A stretch of DNA of 64,000 nt. Origin: Silene conica. Taxonomy: Eukaryota > Streptophyta > Magnoliopsida > Caryophyllales > Caryophyllaceae. The stretch covers positions 18,918,501 to 18,982,500 of the forward strand of contig CM055317.2 of NCBI GenBank assembly GCA_029255685.2, given 5' to 3'. The translations under genes and the position numbers were made by a program. The first letter of the stretch is position 1. Each line of letters starts with the position of its first letter. Positions 43,756-55,405 of this stretch are shown here, one piece after another. Below the pieces are notes generated by a model. The model worked only from the letters and a program-made list of their open reading frames with translations, was not told where the DNA came from and did no database searches.

Positions 43756-44938
43756 CCTACTCAACCGAGTAGCTGAGGAGCAGAAACATGTAGTATTACA
43801 ATAACTAAATGGCATATAATAATATAATTCAGATTTGACAGATTCAAGACTATAGAATAGATAAGAGAATTGAAAATTTGAGTGAGGATTAATATTGAAT
43901 TGACGGATATTTATGGAAAGAACAATTGGTTGGATTTTTTTAAAAAAAATTTCACATACGAGGTTTACTCTTTTATACTTAACTCAATACAACTTCTGTT
44001 ACACCCTCATAATTCAAGGCCTTTAAATGGATCAGACAATGAAAGCATTACCATCTCAGTTTCCTGAGGCACAATATCAAGATAAACAAACCATGCAACC
44101 TTTACTATAATTAAGTATAACGTTTAAGTATACAACCGTCTGATAAAACAACCAAATTAAAGAATGTCTACGGAAGCTAAGTATGCTATTATGACACTAA
44201 AAAACTGAAGGTGATGTCCCATCCTCCCCAAGCCAGCAATCATCCACATTGTCGTACTTGAGACTCTAGTCACTATTACATGGATCATCACAGTAAAAAT
44301 CACAAGTGTCAGAACTGATAAATAAGACGGTACAACACAATCAAATACAATGCCACAATCCGATAAATCACTACAACTGATATCCACTGTCAGATCTATC
44401 ACAATAATACAGGTGGTGGCCTCAAGCCCCACATCAATCCTTCGCTTGTTCACGGCAAGGGGTACATAGATCCTTAATATGCACATCCTCTCCGTGGCGG
44501 GTCCCACGAAGAGCGATCGTAGAAGTGAGAGCCGTTTCCCGCAACGGTCCCACACATTTGTTCCCAATCTCAATCAACATTACAGTAATACAGTGATATC
44601 AGATAATACGATGGTATCGTCACAATCAAAATCTACCAGAACTGAGTAGGGAAATCCTACCTCACACAATCACAGCAATAAGGATTTCACGAGTGTTCTA
44701 CCAACGCTCCGCTACGAATCCTCCTCTTAAGGATTATACATAAAAGGATTACTCACTACAACAACTATAAATTATGACTAGAAGACCATAGTATACACTT
44801 ACTTGATGGAATCACGGGCTAGACTAGATGATCGACGCTTCTAGACTCTTGCTAAGACCTTTGGGAAGGTTTCACAGAGAGGAAAAGGTGAAAGGGGGAC
44901 TGTTTACTGTTTTGATTAGGATAGAAAGTGTAACACCC

Positions 44939-45277
44939 CGGCCCACACTTATTAGGACCGGAAATGTTAGCCACGGTAGCTCGCCAGGCTATGTACTTGC
45001 CCCACAGACCAACACGAGTCCTTTCCAGTGCATTTTGTCCTCACTCATGCGCATCCCGGGAACCTTCCCAAGAGGTCACCCTATCCTAAGACTACTCCCA
45101 GCCAAGCTCGCTTAACTTTGGAGTTCTTTCGCATGGATAACCAGAAAAGAAAGTGCACTTTGTTGATATTGGTATTACTTTAAATCCCTTTAAGCACTAG
45201 TCATATAAGCCTATCAATGGACCTCTTCAAGGGGTTACCCCACCCGAATATCTTATTCGGTTCAATGGAGTATTACA
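44939..45277 (-). mobile_element. Cassandra solo LTR
   Basis: 339 bp, reverse orientation, matching the Cassandra LTRs at 26177-27015, including the 5S-like block (AACTTTGGAGTTCTTTC on the plus strand near 45112-45128). The flanking pentamers GAAAG and AAAAG match at 4 of 5. It is nested in the Tekay LTR. Confidence 0.88.
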
Positions 45278-45342
45278 AAAAGTGATTTAGGTTTTCAGAT
45301 TAGTTTATATAATTAACCGCGGTCTGACTCCTGGAAAGGAGC

Positions 45343-45468
45343 ACTCGGCCGAGTAAGACCCACTCGGCCGAGTAACACCTACTCGGCCGAGTTGCACTTA
45401 CTCGGCCGAGTAACTTCTACTCGTCTGAGTTTGACCTGCTCGGTCGAGTTTGAATGACTCAGCCGAGT
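45343..45468. repeat. Array of seven 12-bp palindromes at 19-bp period
   Basis: ACTCGGCCGAGT or close variants start at 45343, 45362, 45381, 45400, 45420, 45438 and 45457. The first four are perfect and the last three have one to three changes. The array is near the Tekay LTR start, in its U3 region. Confidence 0.85.
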
Positions 45469-45654
45469 TGGTTCATGACTCAGCATCTACAAGAGAAGGG
45501 TGTTACAATCTTCCCCCTTAAAATGAACTTTGTCCTCGAAGTTCATAATTACCAACCTGAAATTTAACTCGAAAGTAACATGTCACCGGTACCACCGTCT
45601 CCACAAGATGAGACATTACTAGAACGGTATACACAGACAGGGACTTGACAAGAC

Positions 45655-46266
45655 CTAGCGCGCGATCATCTCCTGCCCCCTAAAAGAAACAGTGTACGTC
45701 CCCGTAACCTCGCATACCTGATCAAACAACTGAGGGTCCCGCTCCCTTATAGCTGCCTCAGGCTCCCAGGTAGCCTCCTCAACATCGTGGTTTGACCACA
45801 ATATCTTAAGGAGGTTGGTATCTCCCGTTCTAGTCTTTCGAACTTTGGTATCAAGGATAACCTTAGGTGTTTCCACAAAAGACAAGGTCTCATCAAGCTC
45901 AACGGGCTCCACCTCAAGGTTGTGAGATGGGTCACTAACATATTTCCTCAGCTGGGATACTTTGAATACATTATGGACTCGGTCTAAAGGTGGCAGTAAG
46001 GCCAAACGGTAAGTGACCTCTCCCACTCAATCAAAAATCTCATAGGGGCCGATAAACTTCTTGCTCCACTTGCCCCTCTTCCCGAATCTCATGATGCCTT
46101 TCATATGTGAAACCTTAAGTCCGCATAACTCTTCTGTCGATTATGCCCTGCCCTCATCTTCTAGCGGATCACTCTCACCTAATCTATCATATCCTGAACC
46201 AACTAAGGACCCAACACTGCGGCCTCGGAACTGCCATCCCAACAAACTGGACTCCTACATCTCCTC
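45655..46266 (-). pseudogene. Tekay integrase C-terminus with chromodomain
   Basis: The clean part (45655-46026, 123 codons) carries the GEVTYRLALLPPL module, then LRKYV and a chromodomain (KVRKTRTGDTNLLKILWSNHDVEEATWE), which in chromoviruses steers integration to modified histones. Beyond 46026 toward the SIRE junction the frame is broken by a stop and at least one small deletion. It is the continuation of the integrase at 60194-60888. Confidence 0.85.
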
Positions 46267-47782
46267 TGAAGAGTCTATTGACCTAAATATACTCAAGAAA
46301 GGGGGTTAAATTGAGTATGCCAACTTTTTCTTTTCTTCTTCGATGTGAGTTTTTGTGACGAAGTAATAGCAAGTAACGAGTAAGAACGATAAAGTAAAGG
46401 AGACACGATCTTTTGAAGTGGTTCAGTTTCACAAATCGAAACCTACGCCCACTATTCTCGATTAATAAAATTAGTACCTTCTCCGGATTACAATTTTATC
46501 AACCCAACTCGTACAACTTTGATGTTAGTTGTAACTCAATCTAGATACCGTAAAATATCTAGCTACGACAAGTACCGTGAAATACTTGCTTACAATGAGT
46601 ACCGCTAAATACTCGAATCTATCTTAAGTAACTAAGATAAACTTTCAACAACTTCTTGTGTTTGATGATCTTAGATGTATGAAAATATTCTTCAATACTT
46701 GTAGTCTTGATTACGAGATTTGACAATGATTGGCACGGAAAACGAAACGCGTGAGAGACTACGTTCGTTTGATTTTCTCGATTTGCGTGAGGTTGTTTTT
46801 CGTGAGGTGTCTTAGGCGTGTGACAATAAGAACATATATACTAATTTAGATCTAGGTTAAATCCTAGATAATTTAGGAATATTACTTTATCTAGAATACT
46901 AATTCTAGGTAATATTTAAAACTTAATCTTATATGAATTAGGAAAGGACTCTAATAGAATAATATTAAATTAAGACATAAGATAATATTTCCATAATCCT
47001 ATTTGATTTAGGAAACATCCTTATACCATAAAATATAGAATCCTACTTTGAATCAAATCCTAATTCTTGTCAATAATATAGTAAATTATATTCTTAATCA
47101 AATCCTAGTCAATCTTTAAGTAGATCAAATAAACAAATTTATTTATTTAATTAACCATAAAGACAATATGAAACGTATTAGGATTCGTATAGAGAAACGT
47201 GAAGCACGCATCCCTATGCACGACTTCCATCACACATTTCATAGACCACGTTTCTTCGAGACATTGTTTCTCGAAGCACGTATCCCTAGGAATTTGAATT
47301 TTGACAATAACGGTTAAAATAAAATCCTTAGTATTTTAGAATTAATATTTACCTCATAAGATAAATATTTTAATTCTTGTTAACTAAAGAATATCTCTAT
47401 TTTAAAACCGTTTATAAGATTACTAAATTAATATATAATAATATATTAATAGCACGCATAAGTCTTCACGTTTTGATTTGTTTCACGCAAATCTCATTTC
47501 TTTGATAGTTATAGGAACGATCTATAACTTAAGAACTCTTGATGTTGTAATAAAACTTTTGTCTTGTAAATCTTCAAAAAGACTTGACATTTGACATGAG
47601 CTTGATCTTTCTTTAATCTTCGATTGAATCTATACTTTATTAAACTACGATCTTCGCTCTATAATAAACTGTACACTTAAACGCACGATTACACGCATAT
47701 GCATATAAAACATGATTACTTAGACTTGTCATTATTAAAACATAAAACAATATATTACTTATATAGAATATATTACTCAACA
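46267..47782 (-). repeat. SIRE 3' LTR
   Basis: 1,516 bp, intact, with TG...CA ends. It serves as the empty-site reference for the Helitron in the other LTR. It carries a 5-base G run at 46301-46305. Confidence 0.92.
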
Positions 47783-49713
47783 AATTCCCCCTTTTTAATG
47801 ATGGCAAGTCTTACCTAGAATCGTGTCTAAGTGTAACGTAGTAACGTTCCCCCTCAACATAATATTGGTCTTTTATAATATAGATCAACTAGGGTTTCTA
47901 TTTTTAAATTAAACCAATTACTTAAAGAGAACTTTGAGAAACAATACGTTACGACAAGGAGCAATCTTAGGCAAATTCGTAATCTAGGTCGCATTCTTTT
48001 CCCCCTCTTGACATCATTGAAAAGACGGAAACAAAGACATAAAACGACTAGAATGATATAATAAGAAACAAACCTAAGCATGCAATTCTAGATCAAACAC
48101 ACAAACGTAATTAAAATCATGTAATCACGAAATACGAACGGGGAAAACGACACACAACCATATACTACAATGCCAAAGGGCCGAATATGCAAAATAAAGC
48201 CATATGGGCCGAATGTATTAAAGTATGACCTAATGGGCCGAATGTAGTAGGATAGGGAAAATTGGGCCAAAGATAGGGTAAAACAAAATAGGGCTAATGT
48301 CCTAAACGGTTTTAAGGAGAGGGTTAGGAAAAGGAAATAACAGAAAGTAAAGAGTAATTGGGCTAGGGAGACGGATATCCACCCAAACCGCATTCCGTCA
48401 TCTTCACCAAAATACTTTCTGCACGCAAAACAAAACAGAGCCATAAATAGCAAAAGCTTATTCTGGATCCGGCCTAGTGCGATACTCCAAGGTAGATAAT
48501 CGATCTAAACAACTCCCGATGTTTCTTGCTTGAGCATCCACCGCACATTCGAAATTGAGAACCTTAAGAGAAAACGCTTTAACCGCGGCCAAACATGGAC
48601 CACCATCCTCACGTAAAATCCGATTATCACGGACTAGAGCTTCTCCTTGAGTCGTGAGGAATTGGTGACGGCCACTAATCATAAGCACTTCTTCTTCAAC
48701 CTCCTTAAGGTCATGATTAAACTTCTCAAGACTCCCATCAAACCGTTGTATCCAACTTCGCAACTCCTTATCCACTCTTGACCCTCGGCCATTCTCGGCC
48801 TTAACCTTACTATCCCAGAAATTAAAGAAAACAATTGATCAACTTTTCCTTCTAAGCCATCCAAAATTCCATTCGATTTTTTTAGCATCGCCATTCACAC
48901 GACCGAATCGCAATTCATGTGCATTGCTTAGAATACCATTAACTTTATCAATTTATCATTCATTCGATCACGGAGCACAACTTCGTAACAGCCAACGTCT
49001 ACCACCCCTTAGCCTTTTTTTTTATTCGAACTTTTTCAACCTTTCTTTTGCAACATCCCCGGAAACATCACGGAACAGAGGACGAGGTATTTGATCATAA
49101 TCTTGAAATTCCTCTTCCATTAATGATTTCCCTTTTTCTAATTTTCGTCTCTTGCTCGCTCCTGATTTCGGAACGGTGACGGAAATGGGTTCGGGGGACG
49201 GTGGAGGCGAGGGAGTTGGTGTCGGAGTATGGTTTTTGAGTAGATAAATTTATTTTAGCTTGGTTGTCGGTTTTACAAAGCTTTAATGGTGATTTCTTGA
49301 TTTTTGAGTGTGAGAGTCGTGATGGTGGGGTAGGCACGCGGGGTTAGGTAGTAGAAGTAAATAGGGTAAGTTTGGAGGATAAACAAATAAGACGGGTTTA
49401 GATATTACGGAAATTTTGGTACGTATAATTGACACAAGTTTATTATAAGTTACGCTCTTGAGGTACGTAACTACACATATATATATATAATAATAATATT
49501 TTTAGGTATAAATTTGTTAATATTTGAATATTATTATTGTGATTTGAGAAATTGGTTGTGTACGTTCGTATATCATATAGCATGAAATAATCAAAATTCG
49601 AGCATTCAATAAAAAATAACACACATAGGCATGCAGCGGAATATACGAACACAGTCATATAATTCATTCTTTTCATAGTCAATCATTGGGTTATTTTCAG
49701 CTCTTAAGATCGA
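47783..49713 (-). pseudogene. Region between SIRE pol and 3' LTR with degenerate env-like ORF
   Basis: SIRE elements carry an additional ORF after pol that has been called env-like. Here 49337-48990 reads in two frames as a basic Pro/Ser-rich start followed by a KSGASKRRKLEKG-type stretch. 48894-48458 reads in two frames as a coiled-coil-like C-terminal part (LKEVEEEVLM, DNRILREDGG). At least two frameshifts and stops separate the parts. No signal peptide or transmembrane segment survives in a continuous frame. 47783-48457 has no clear coding. Confidence 0.5.
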
Positions 49714-50199
49714 TTAGGTGCCACCGATTAAACCAATTTCCAATCGCAAAGTCTCAAATCGTTCTCTAGCCAAAGGCTTAGTAAAAATATCTGCCCATTG
49801 TTTTTCCGTACTACAAAATTCCAACTTAATGTTTTTCTTTTCTACATGGTCACGTAAGAAGTGATGTCTAATCTCTATGTGTTTTGTTCTCGAGTGCTGA
49901 GCCGGGTTTTTAGATATTATAATAGCACTCGTATTATCACATAATATAGGTACACATCCCACGTCAATACCATAATCAAGTAATTGTTGTTTTAACCATA
50001 GTAGTTGAGAACATACCAGTGCGGCTGCAATATATTCTGCTTCTGCGGTTGACAAGGCGACATAATTTTGTTTCTTAGATGCCCATGATATAATACATGG
50101 TCCAACGAAGGTCGCAAGCCCAGAAGTACTTTTCCTGTCTAAAGAGCATCCTGCATAATCCGCATCTGAATATCCTAGTAGGTTAAAATTACAGTCCAT
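49714..50199 (-). pseudogene. SIRE RNase H
   Basis: The Ty1-type RNase H motifs are present: GYSDADYAGC, TSGLATFVG, STAEAEYIAA and the closing KHIEIRHHFLRDHV, with an ADIFTKPL tail. The open frame ends naturally at 49714. It is one base out of frame with the RT ORF upstream (shift near 50200-50240), so it is cut off from the polyprotein. Confidence 0.85.
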
Positions 50200-51145
50200 A
50201 GGATACCATAGATATAATTTTGATGTTCCTAGGTAATCTTAGAATTCTCTTAACTGCAATCATATGCGATTCTTTTGGTGCAGATTGGAACCGAGCACAG
50301 ACGCAGACACTAAACATTATATCTAGACGACTTGCAGTAAGATAAAGAAGTGATCCGATCATACCTCTATAAGTAGTTTCATCTACTGACTTACCGTCCT
50401 CGTCTTTGGTGAGTTTCTTATCCGTAACCATTGGAGTAGGCATAGGATAAGAGGATTCCATTCTGAACTTCTTTATTAACTCTTTGACGTATTTTTGTTG
50501 ACGAACTTTGATACCCTCGTTCGTTTGTTGAATTTGAAGACCAAGGAAGAATTTTAATTCTCCCATCATACTCATCTCGAACTCGGATGTCATCAACTCT
50601 GAGAAGTATTGGCACAACTTTTTGTTGGTTGAGTCAAATATAATATCGTCAACGTAGATCTGGACTACTAGAAGGTCGGAATTCTCGCTTTTCAGAAATA
50701 GTGTCTTATCTACTGAGCCTCTCTTGAATCCGCTTTCCAACAGAAACTTTGATAGTCTGTCGTACCATGCTCGAGGAGCCTGTTTCAGCCCGTAGTGAGC
50801 TTTGCCCAATCTGTACACGTGATCTTTTAATTTGCTGTCAGGAAATCCAGGAGGTTGTTCGACATAGACTTCCTCCTGAAGATATCCGTTAAGGAATGCA
50901 GTCTTAACATCCATTTGAAATAATTTCATTCCTTTGTGTGCAGCAAATGCTATGAGCAAACGAATCGCCTCAAGGCGAGCAACAGGAGCAAAGGTTTCGT
51001 CATAATCGATCCCTTCCTGTTGGTTGTATCCTTGAACGACCAATCTTGCTTTATTACGAACGATGACTCCTGAGTCATCTAATTTATTTCTGAATACCCA
51101 TCTCGTTCCAATTACTGATCTATCTTTTGGACGAGGAACGAGATG
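50200..51145 (-). pseudogene. SIRE reverse transcriptase
   Basis: Carries the copia RT blocks [39 protein letters not shown] and the catalytic YVDDIIF. The frame is preceded by a TGA at 51148-51146 and ends in a frameshift before RNase H. The DNA-polymerase core itself is uninterrupted. Confidence 0.87.
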
Positions 51146-53011
51146 TCATACTTTATTTCTTTCGAATTGTTGTAGTTCTTCTTGCATGGCGACTATCCAG
51201 TCCGGTTCTGCAAGAGCTTCTTTTATATTTGTACGTTCAATTGTGGAGAGAAAGGAGTAGAAGGAACAAAAGTTGTTTAAGCTTTTTCGAGTTTGAACTC
51301 CTTCTGTAAGGCTTCCTATGATATTATCCAAGGGGTGAGATCCTTTATATCTCCAGTTTCTTGATTGGTTGTTTTCATTGCTACTGCTTGACTCGGGATT
51401 TTGACTTGTTCCCCCTGAATCCAAACCAGGGTTTGTAGGAGAGTCAGGTAGAATTATGACCTTTTCCCTTTGGTTTTGATTCAAAGTTGTAGCTTCATTA
51501 GCTACAGCTCTGGGTTCTAAGTCATTGGTTTGAGAGTTATTTACAGTATCATCAACTGTAGTTTCATCTCTCGTACCATTTCCTTCCAAGTCAAGTTCAT
51601 CATTGTTTCCTTGAATTTCACCTTCATCATTATTTTCTATTTCAGGAGGATCTTCCCTTGACAAACGAAAGTCAGGTTCGTCTAGGTTTTCCTCTTCATT
51701 CTATAAAGGCTTGTCGAAGGCATTATTCTCATCAAAGATAACATGTATACTCTCTTCTATACATAAGGTACGTTTGTTAAAAACTTTATAGGCTTTACTA
51801 TGATCAGAGTATCCTATGAAAATTGCCTCATCACTTCTAGGGTCAAATTTGCTTAAACGATTTTTACCATTGTTATGAACAAAGCATTTACTCCCAAAAT
51901 ATCTTAGATGAGATATATTAGGTTTACGACCATGTAAAAGTTCATACGATGTCTTTTTAAGGATAGGTCTAATCATAGCACGATTATGAATATAACAAGC
52001 TGTACTGATAGCCTCAGCCCAAAAGTTTCTAGGTAGGCCACTACAAAGAAGCATTGTTCTAGCCATGTCTTCTAGGGTTCTGTTCATGCGTTCTACTACT
52101 CCGTTTTGTTGTGGTGTTCTAGGTGCAGAGAAGTTATGTCCAACACCGTTGGATTTACAGAATTCTATAAAAGCATGGTTGTCAAACTCAGTTCCATGGT
52201 CAGTTCGAATAGTTACTAGATTAGTTTTTAATTTGTTTTGAACAAGTTTCATAAGACTAACAAATTCATCAAATGTTTCATCTTTAGAATGAAGAAAGAT
52301 TGGCCAAACAAATCTAGAATAATCATCAACTAGAACGAAAACATACCTGGAACCGCCTCTGCTTCTTACCTTCATAGGGCCACAGAGATCCATATGTACC
52401 AGATCAAGAGCTTGGTTAGTACTTACTATTCTTTTTGGTTTGAAGGATGATCTGACGTGTTTACATCGTGCACATGTGTCGCACATCTTTTCTTGATCAA
52501 ATTTGATCTTGGGAAGACCTTCGACCAAGTCCCATCTCTTCAATTTGCTAAGAATAGGAGAACTAATATGCCCAAATCTCTTATGCCAGAGACATGGATC
52601 ATCTAACGTAACTTTCATACATGAGAGAGAGTCAGTAGGCACAACATTTAAATCAATCATATACACATTTTTCTTTCTATGTCCTTCAAGAATAACTTTA
52701 CTTGTACCTTCCATAATTATACGACAAACATATGTATGAAAAACAACTTTGTTTCCTTTGTCGCATAACTGGGATATACTAATTAAGTTATGTTTAAGAC
52801 CACTTACCAGATATACATCGCTAATAGAGTGAGAAGATGAGATGCCCATCTTACCGACACCTATTACCTTTCCCTTTTTGTTGTCACCGAAGGTGACCTT
52901 TCCTCCGTCGAATGGTTCTAAGGTAGTGAATAGGTTGGCGTCACCTGTCATGTGTCGGGAGCATCCACTGTCGAGGTACCATAGGTTATTCTCTTTAGCG
53001 ATTATCTGCAC
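51146..53011 (-). pseudogene. SIRE protease and integrase, with nonsense codon
   Basis: From 53011: the protease active site WYLDSGCSRHMTGD, a GAG-pre-integrase HHCC zinc site (HKRFGH...CDTCARCKH), and the integrase core with D in MDLCGP, D in RTDHGTEF and E in NGVVERMNRT. A TAG at 51703-51701 interrupts the frame just after the integrase. The same frame then runs on through an acidic linker to a TGA at 51148-51146. Confidence 0.87.
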
Positions 53012-53820
53012 AATGTAATTTAAAGACAGGACTTAGGTACCCAAGCATACTTGGGTCCTTTTGAGTTAGTGATAATAAAAACATCTTCCTTTTTAACCCA
53101 GACTTGTCTCACTATAGGTCTCTTGTAATTGTGGTAGTTAGGCTTTGTTGGTCTAGTGTGAGTCTTTGGATTTTGTTTCTTGTAGGTTGTAGGTTTAGGA
53201 ATTTGAGTGGTTCTATTTTTCTTTTCTGCGTAATTAAAGGACATGTCATAGAACCATCTATGATCATTATTTATTTCCTCAACCTTTTCATTACCTTCCT
53301 CACTGTCAATGATAGATATGGAATCATTTGGTATACCTAGAGATTTTACAAATTTGACTCCAGTTTTGAAGTCGAGTGCGTGTTTTACACAGTTTTCTCG
53401 TAGGTGTCCATTATGACCACAATAAGTACAAATTAATTATTCAGGCAAGTCTACATACTTTCTTTTTCTAAAGTCACGTTCATCAGGTTTTTGTTGACAT
53501 TTAGAATGGTCTCTCCTACCATAGCACTCATGACCTAGACCCATCTTCATGTTGTTATCCGATTGTTCAGTTAGGAAGTTTAGTACGTTAGTACTTCCTT
53601 CCCATTTTTCGTGAATCTTACGAGCATGAAGAAGAAGGTCTTTTAAAGAATCTATTTCTTTTAAGCAAGATGAGTGGTCAACGTTGTTAGATTCTTTCAA
53701 GTCTTGAATATCCTTATTAAAATTGAACACGATTTTCGCATGTTCCTTTTTAATTTTGGTTATGTTGAATTCCAGATCCATGATCTTTTGCTCGAGGATT
53801 TCAACTTCTTCTTGATGAGT
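53012..53820 (-). pseudogene. SIRE Gag C-terminal coiled coil and second zinc knuckle
   Basis: In frame with gag after a TAA at 53823-53821. It holds a coiled-coil stretch (53781-53680), a TAA at 53439-53437, and a second knuckle CTYCGHNGHLRENC just after that stop. The TAA at 53022-53020 and a one-base shift separate it from protease. Confidence 0.8.
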
Positions 53821-55341
53821 TTAATCTACAACCACTGGTGTAGGTTTACTCTTTAGAAGTTCATTAGACCTTTTTAGATCTGAGGTTATAGCTTCATTGG
53901 CTATAATCTTAGATTCAAGCTCTTTAATGTTGAGTTTCAATTTTGAGATTACAGCTTCATTGGCTGTAACTTTAGACTCAAGAATTTTCTTCTCAGACAT
54001 TACTGTTTCCAATTTAACATTTGTATCAATGTTAACTTTGGATTTCAGTTTCTTAGCTTTGGCCTTTAAGAGTTGATTTTCCTCTGCAATGTCAAGGATA
54101 TGTTCCTTCAATTCGTCTAATTCAAGACTTTGTTCGTGATATTGGTCTAAGGTTTGTTCGAAATAATTGATTAAGGTAGACTTAGATAAATTTTTAACTT
54201 GACTCTTAAGCTGTAAAAAATTTACCTCTTGGTCTTCATCTTCTGAATCAGATTCTCCATAGAGGCAGAATTGTGATGAGTCATGATCGTCGGAGATTAG
54301 ATCCAAACTGATGTTGCTTAGGCACAGGTTAGCGACTTCCTCTTCCTCTGAGTCTTCGTCATCTTCGGAATCTAATTCTCCCCAGCAAGATGCGAGCATA
54401 ACCTTCTTGAATTCAGTCTTGGTCTTATCTCGTTTGGATTTGTCTTTAATTTTGTCCCAGCTTGGACAGTCCTTGATCATATGGCCTTGATCACCACATT
54501 TGAAGCACCCTTGCTTGAAGAAGGTTTGCTTAGAGTCATTCTTTTTCTTGTCGTTTGTTTTATTATTAGATTTGGTAAATCTCCCTTTGAAGACAGCCTT
54601 TTTAAAGCGTCTTGCGAAGAGAACTGTTTCATCTTCCAGTTCAGGTTCGCACTCTTCGCTTGTAGAAGCTTGTAGTGCAACGTTTTTGTTTTTAAGGTGA
54701 TCATCATCATCTCTATTTAGCATGATCTCATGAGCCATTAGAGATCCAATGAGTTCTTGATAAGTCATGGTCGAGAGATCACGAGCTTCTTCAATTGCAG
54801 TGACTTTAGGTTGCCACTTTTTGGTAAGGCTTCTAAGGACCTTTCTGACTATGTCCTCAGAATCATACTTCCTACCAAGGTTCCGCAGTTCATTAAGTAT
54901 GCAGGAGAATCGTGCAGACATGCTATCAATCGATTCATTCTTTTCCATAGTGAAAAGTTCATATCGTTGAATAAGCAAGTCTATACGATGTTTCCTGACT
55001 GCGGAGGTACCTTCGTAGGCAAGTTCTAGGCCATCCCATATTTCTTTAGCTGAATTACAAGAGGAAAAACGATCAAATTCAGAAGTAATCATACCGTTTT
55101 GAAGTAGACTCATGGCATTTGAATTTTTCTCAGCGATCTTGTAATCAGCTTCCACATAGTCACTTTCTGGTTTCTCATATGTGGTTCCATTTGCAGATGC
55201 AACCAAGATCTTTCTTGGTCCAGTTTGAATTATTTTCCAGCATTCCCAGTCACATCCTTTGACGTAGTGGGTCATCATGTTCTTCCATAAGCTGTAGTTC
55301 TTTCCATCGAAGATAGGAAACTTAAGGTGTTTTGAAACCAT
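53821..55341 (-). CDS. SIRE Gag (UBN2-type), largest intact part
   Basis: The start is taken at the ATG at 55341 (MVSKHLKFPIFDGKNY), since Ty1 Gag usually begins just before the FDG-NY-W motif; an in-frame ATG 27 bases upstream is less likely. The UBN2-type capsid domain covers about residues 1-215 (YSLWKNMMTHYV, AKEIWDGLELAYEG, LGRKYDSEDIVRKVLRSL). A zinc knuckle CFKCGDQGHMIKDC is at about residue 280. Acidic and heptad-rich coiled coil follows (ELDELKEHILDIAEEN). It ends at a TAA at 53823-53821 that truncates the gag-pol frame. A shortened Gag could still be made. Confidence 0.82.
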   Translation of the reverse strand: MVSKHLKFPIFDGKNYSLWKNMMTHYVKGCDWECWKIIQTGPRKILVASANGTTYEKPESDYVEADYKIAEKNSNAMSLLQNGMITSEFDRFSSCNSAKEIWDGLELAYEGTSAVRKHRIDLLIQRYELFTMEKNESIDSMSARFSCILNELRNLGRKYDSEDIVRKVLRSLTKKWQPKVTAIEEARDLSTMTYQELIGSLMAHEIMLNRDDDDHLKNKNVALQASTSEECEPELEDETVLFARRFKKAVFKGRFTKSNNKTNDKKKNDSKQTFFKQGCFKCGDQGHMIKDCPSWDKIKDKSKRDKTKTEFKKVMLASCWGELDSEDDEDSEEEEVANLCLSNISLDLISDDHDSSQFCLYGESDSEDEDQEVNFLQLKSQVKNLSKSTLINYFEQTLDQYHEQSLELDELKEHILDIAEENQLLKAKAKKLKSKVNIDTNVKLETVMSEKKILESKVTANEAVISKLKLNIKELESKIIANEAITSDLKRSNELLKSKPTPVVVD

Positions 55342-55393
55342 TAGAATCAATAGAAGGATCAATCTCAAGCTGTAAGGCTTTCAAGAGCACGAG

Positions 55394-55405
55394 GCTCTGA
55401 TACCA
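55394..55405 (-). promoter_or_regulatory. SIRE primer binding site (tRNA-Met)
   Basis: Minus strand TGGTATCAGAGC, two bases after the 5' LTR. Confidence 0.9.

Larger units (their letters stand above)
32300..43800 (-). repeat. Second Tekay-like LTR remnant, split by the Athila insertion
   Basis: Only 32300-33557 and 43756-43800 belong to this LTR; the rest is the nested Athila unit. The left part is C/A-rich like the Tekay LTR and ends with ACTCGGTCGAGT motifs (33489-33500, 33542-33553). After the Athila unit the sequence resumes with ACTCAACCGAGT and ends ...GTAGTATTACA at 43800, an LTR end on the minus strand. The low-coordinate end is not clear. Confidence 0.5.
43997..45507 (-). repeat. 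3' LTR of the Tekay element
   Basis: Minus strand TGTAACACCC...GGGTGTAACA, 1,511 bp including the nested Cassandra solo LTR. It abuts a polypurine tract (AAGGGGGAAGAT on the minus strand, about 45508-45519). Confidence 0.8.

Noticed and set aside
44157..44573. Minus-strand ORF of 138 codons in the Tekay LTR
   Set aside because: Located wholly inside an LTR, no known domain, and not near any coding end of the element.
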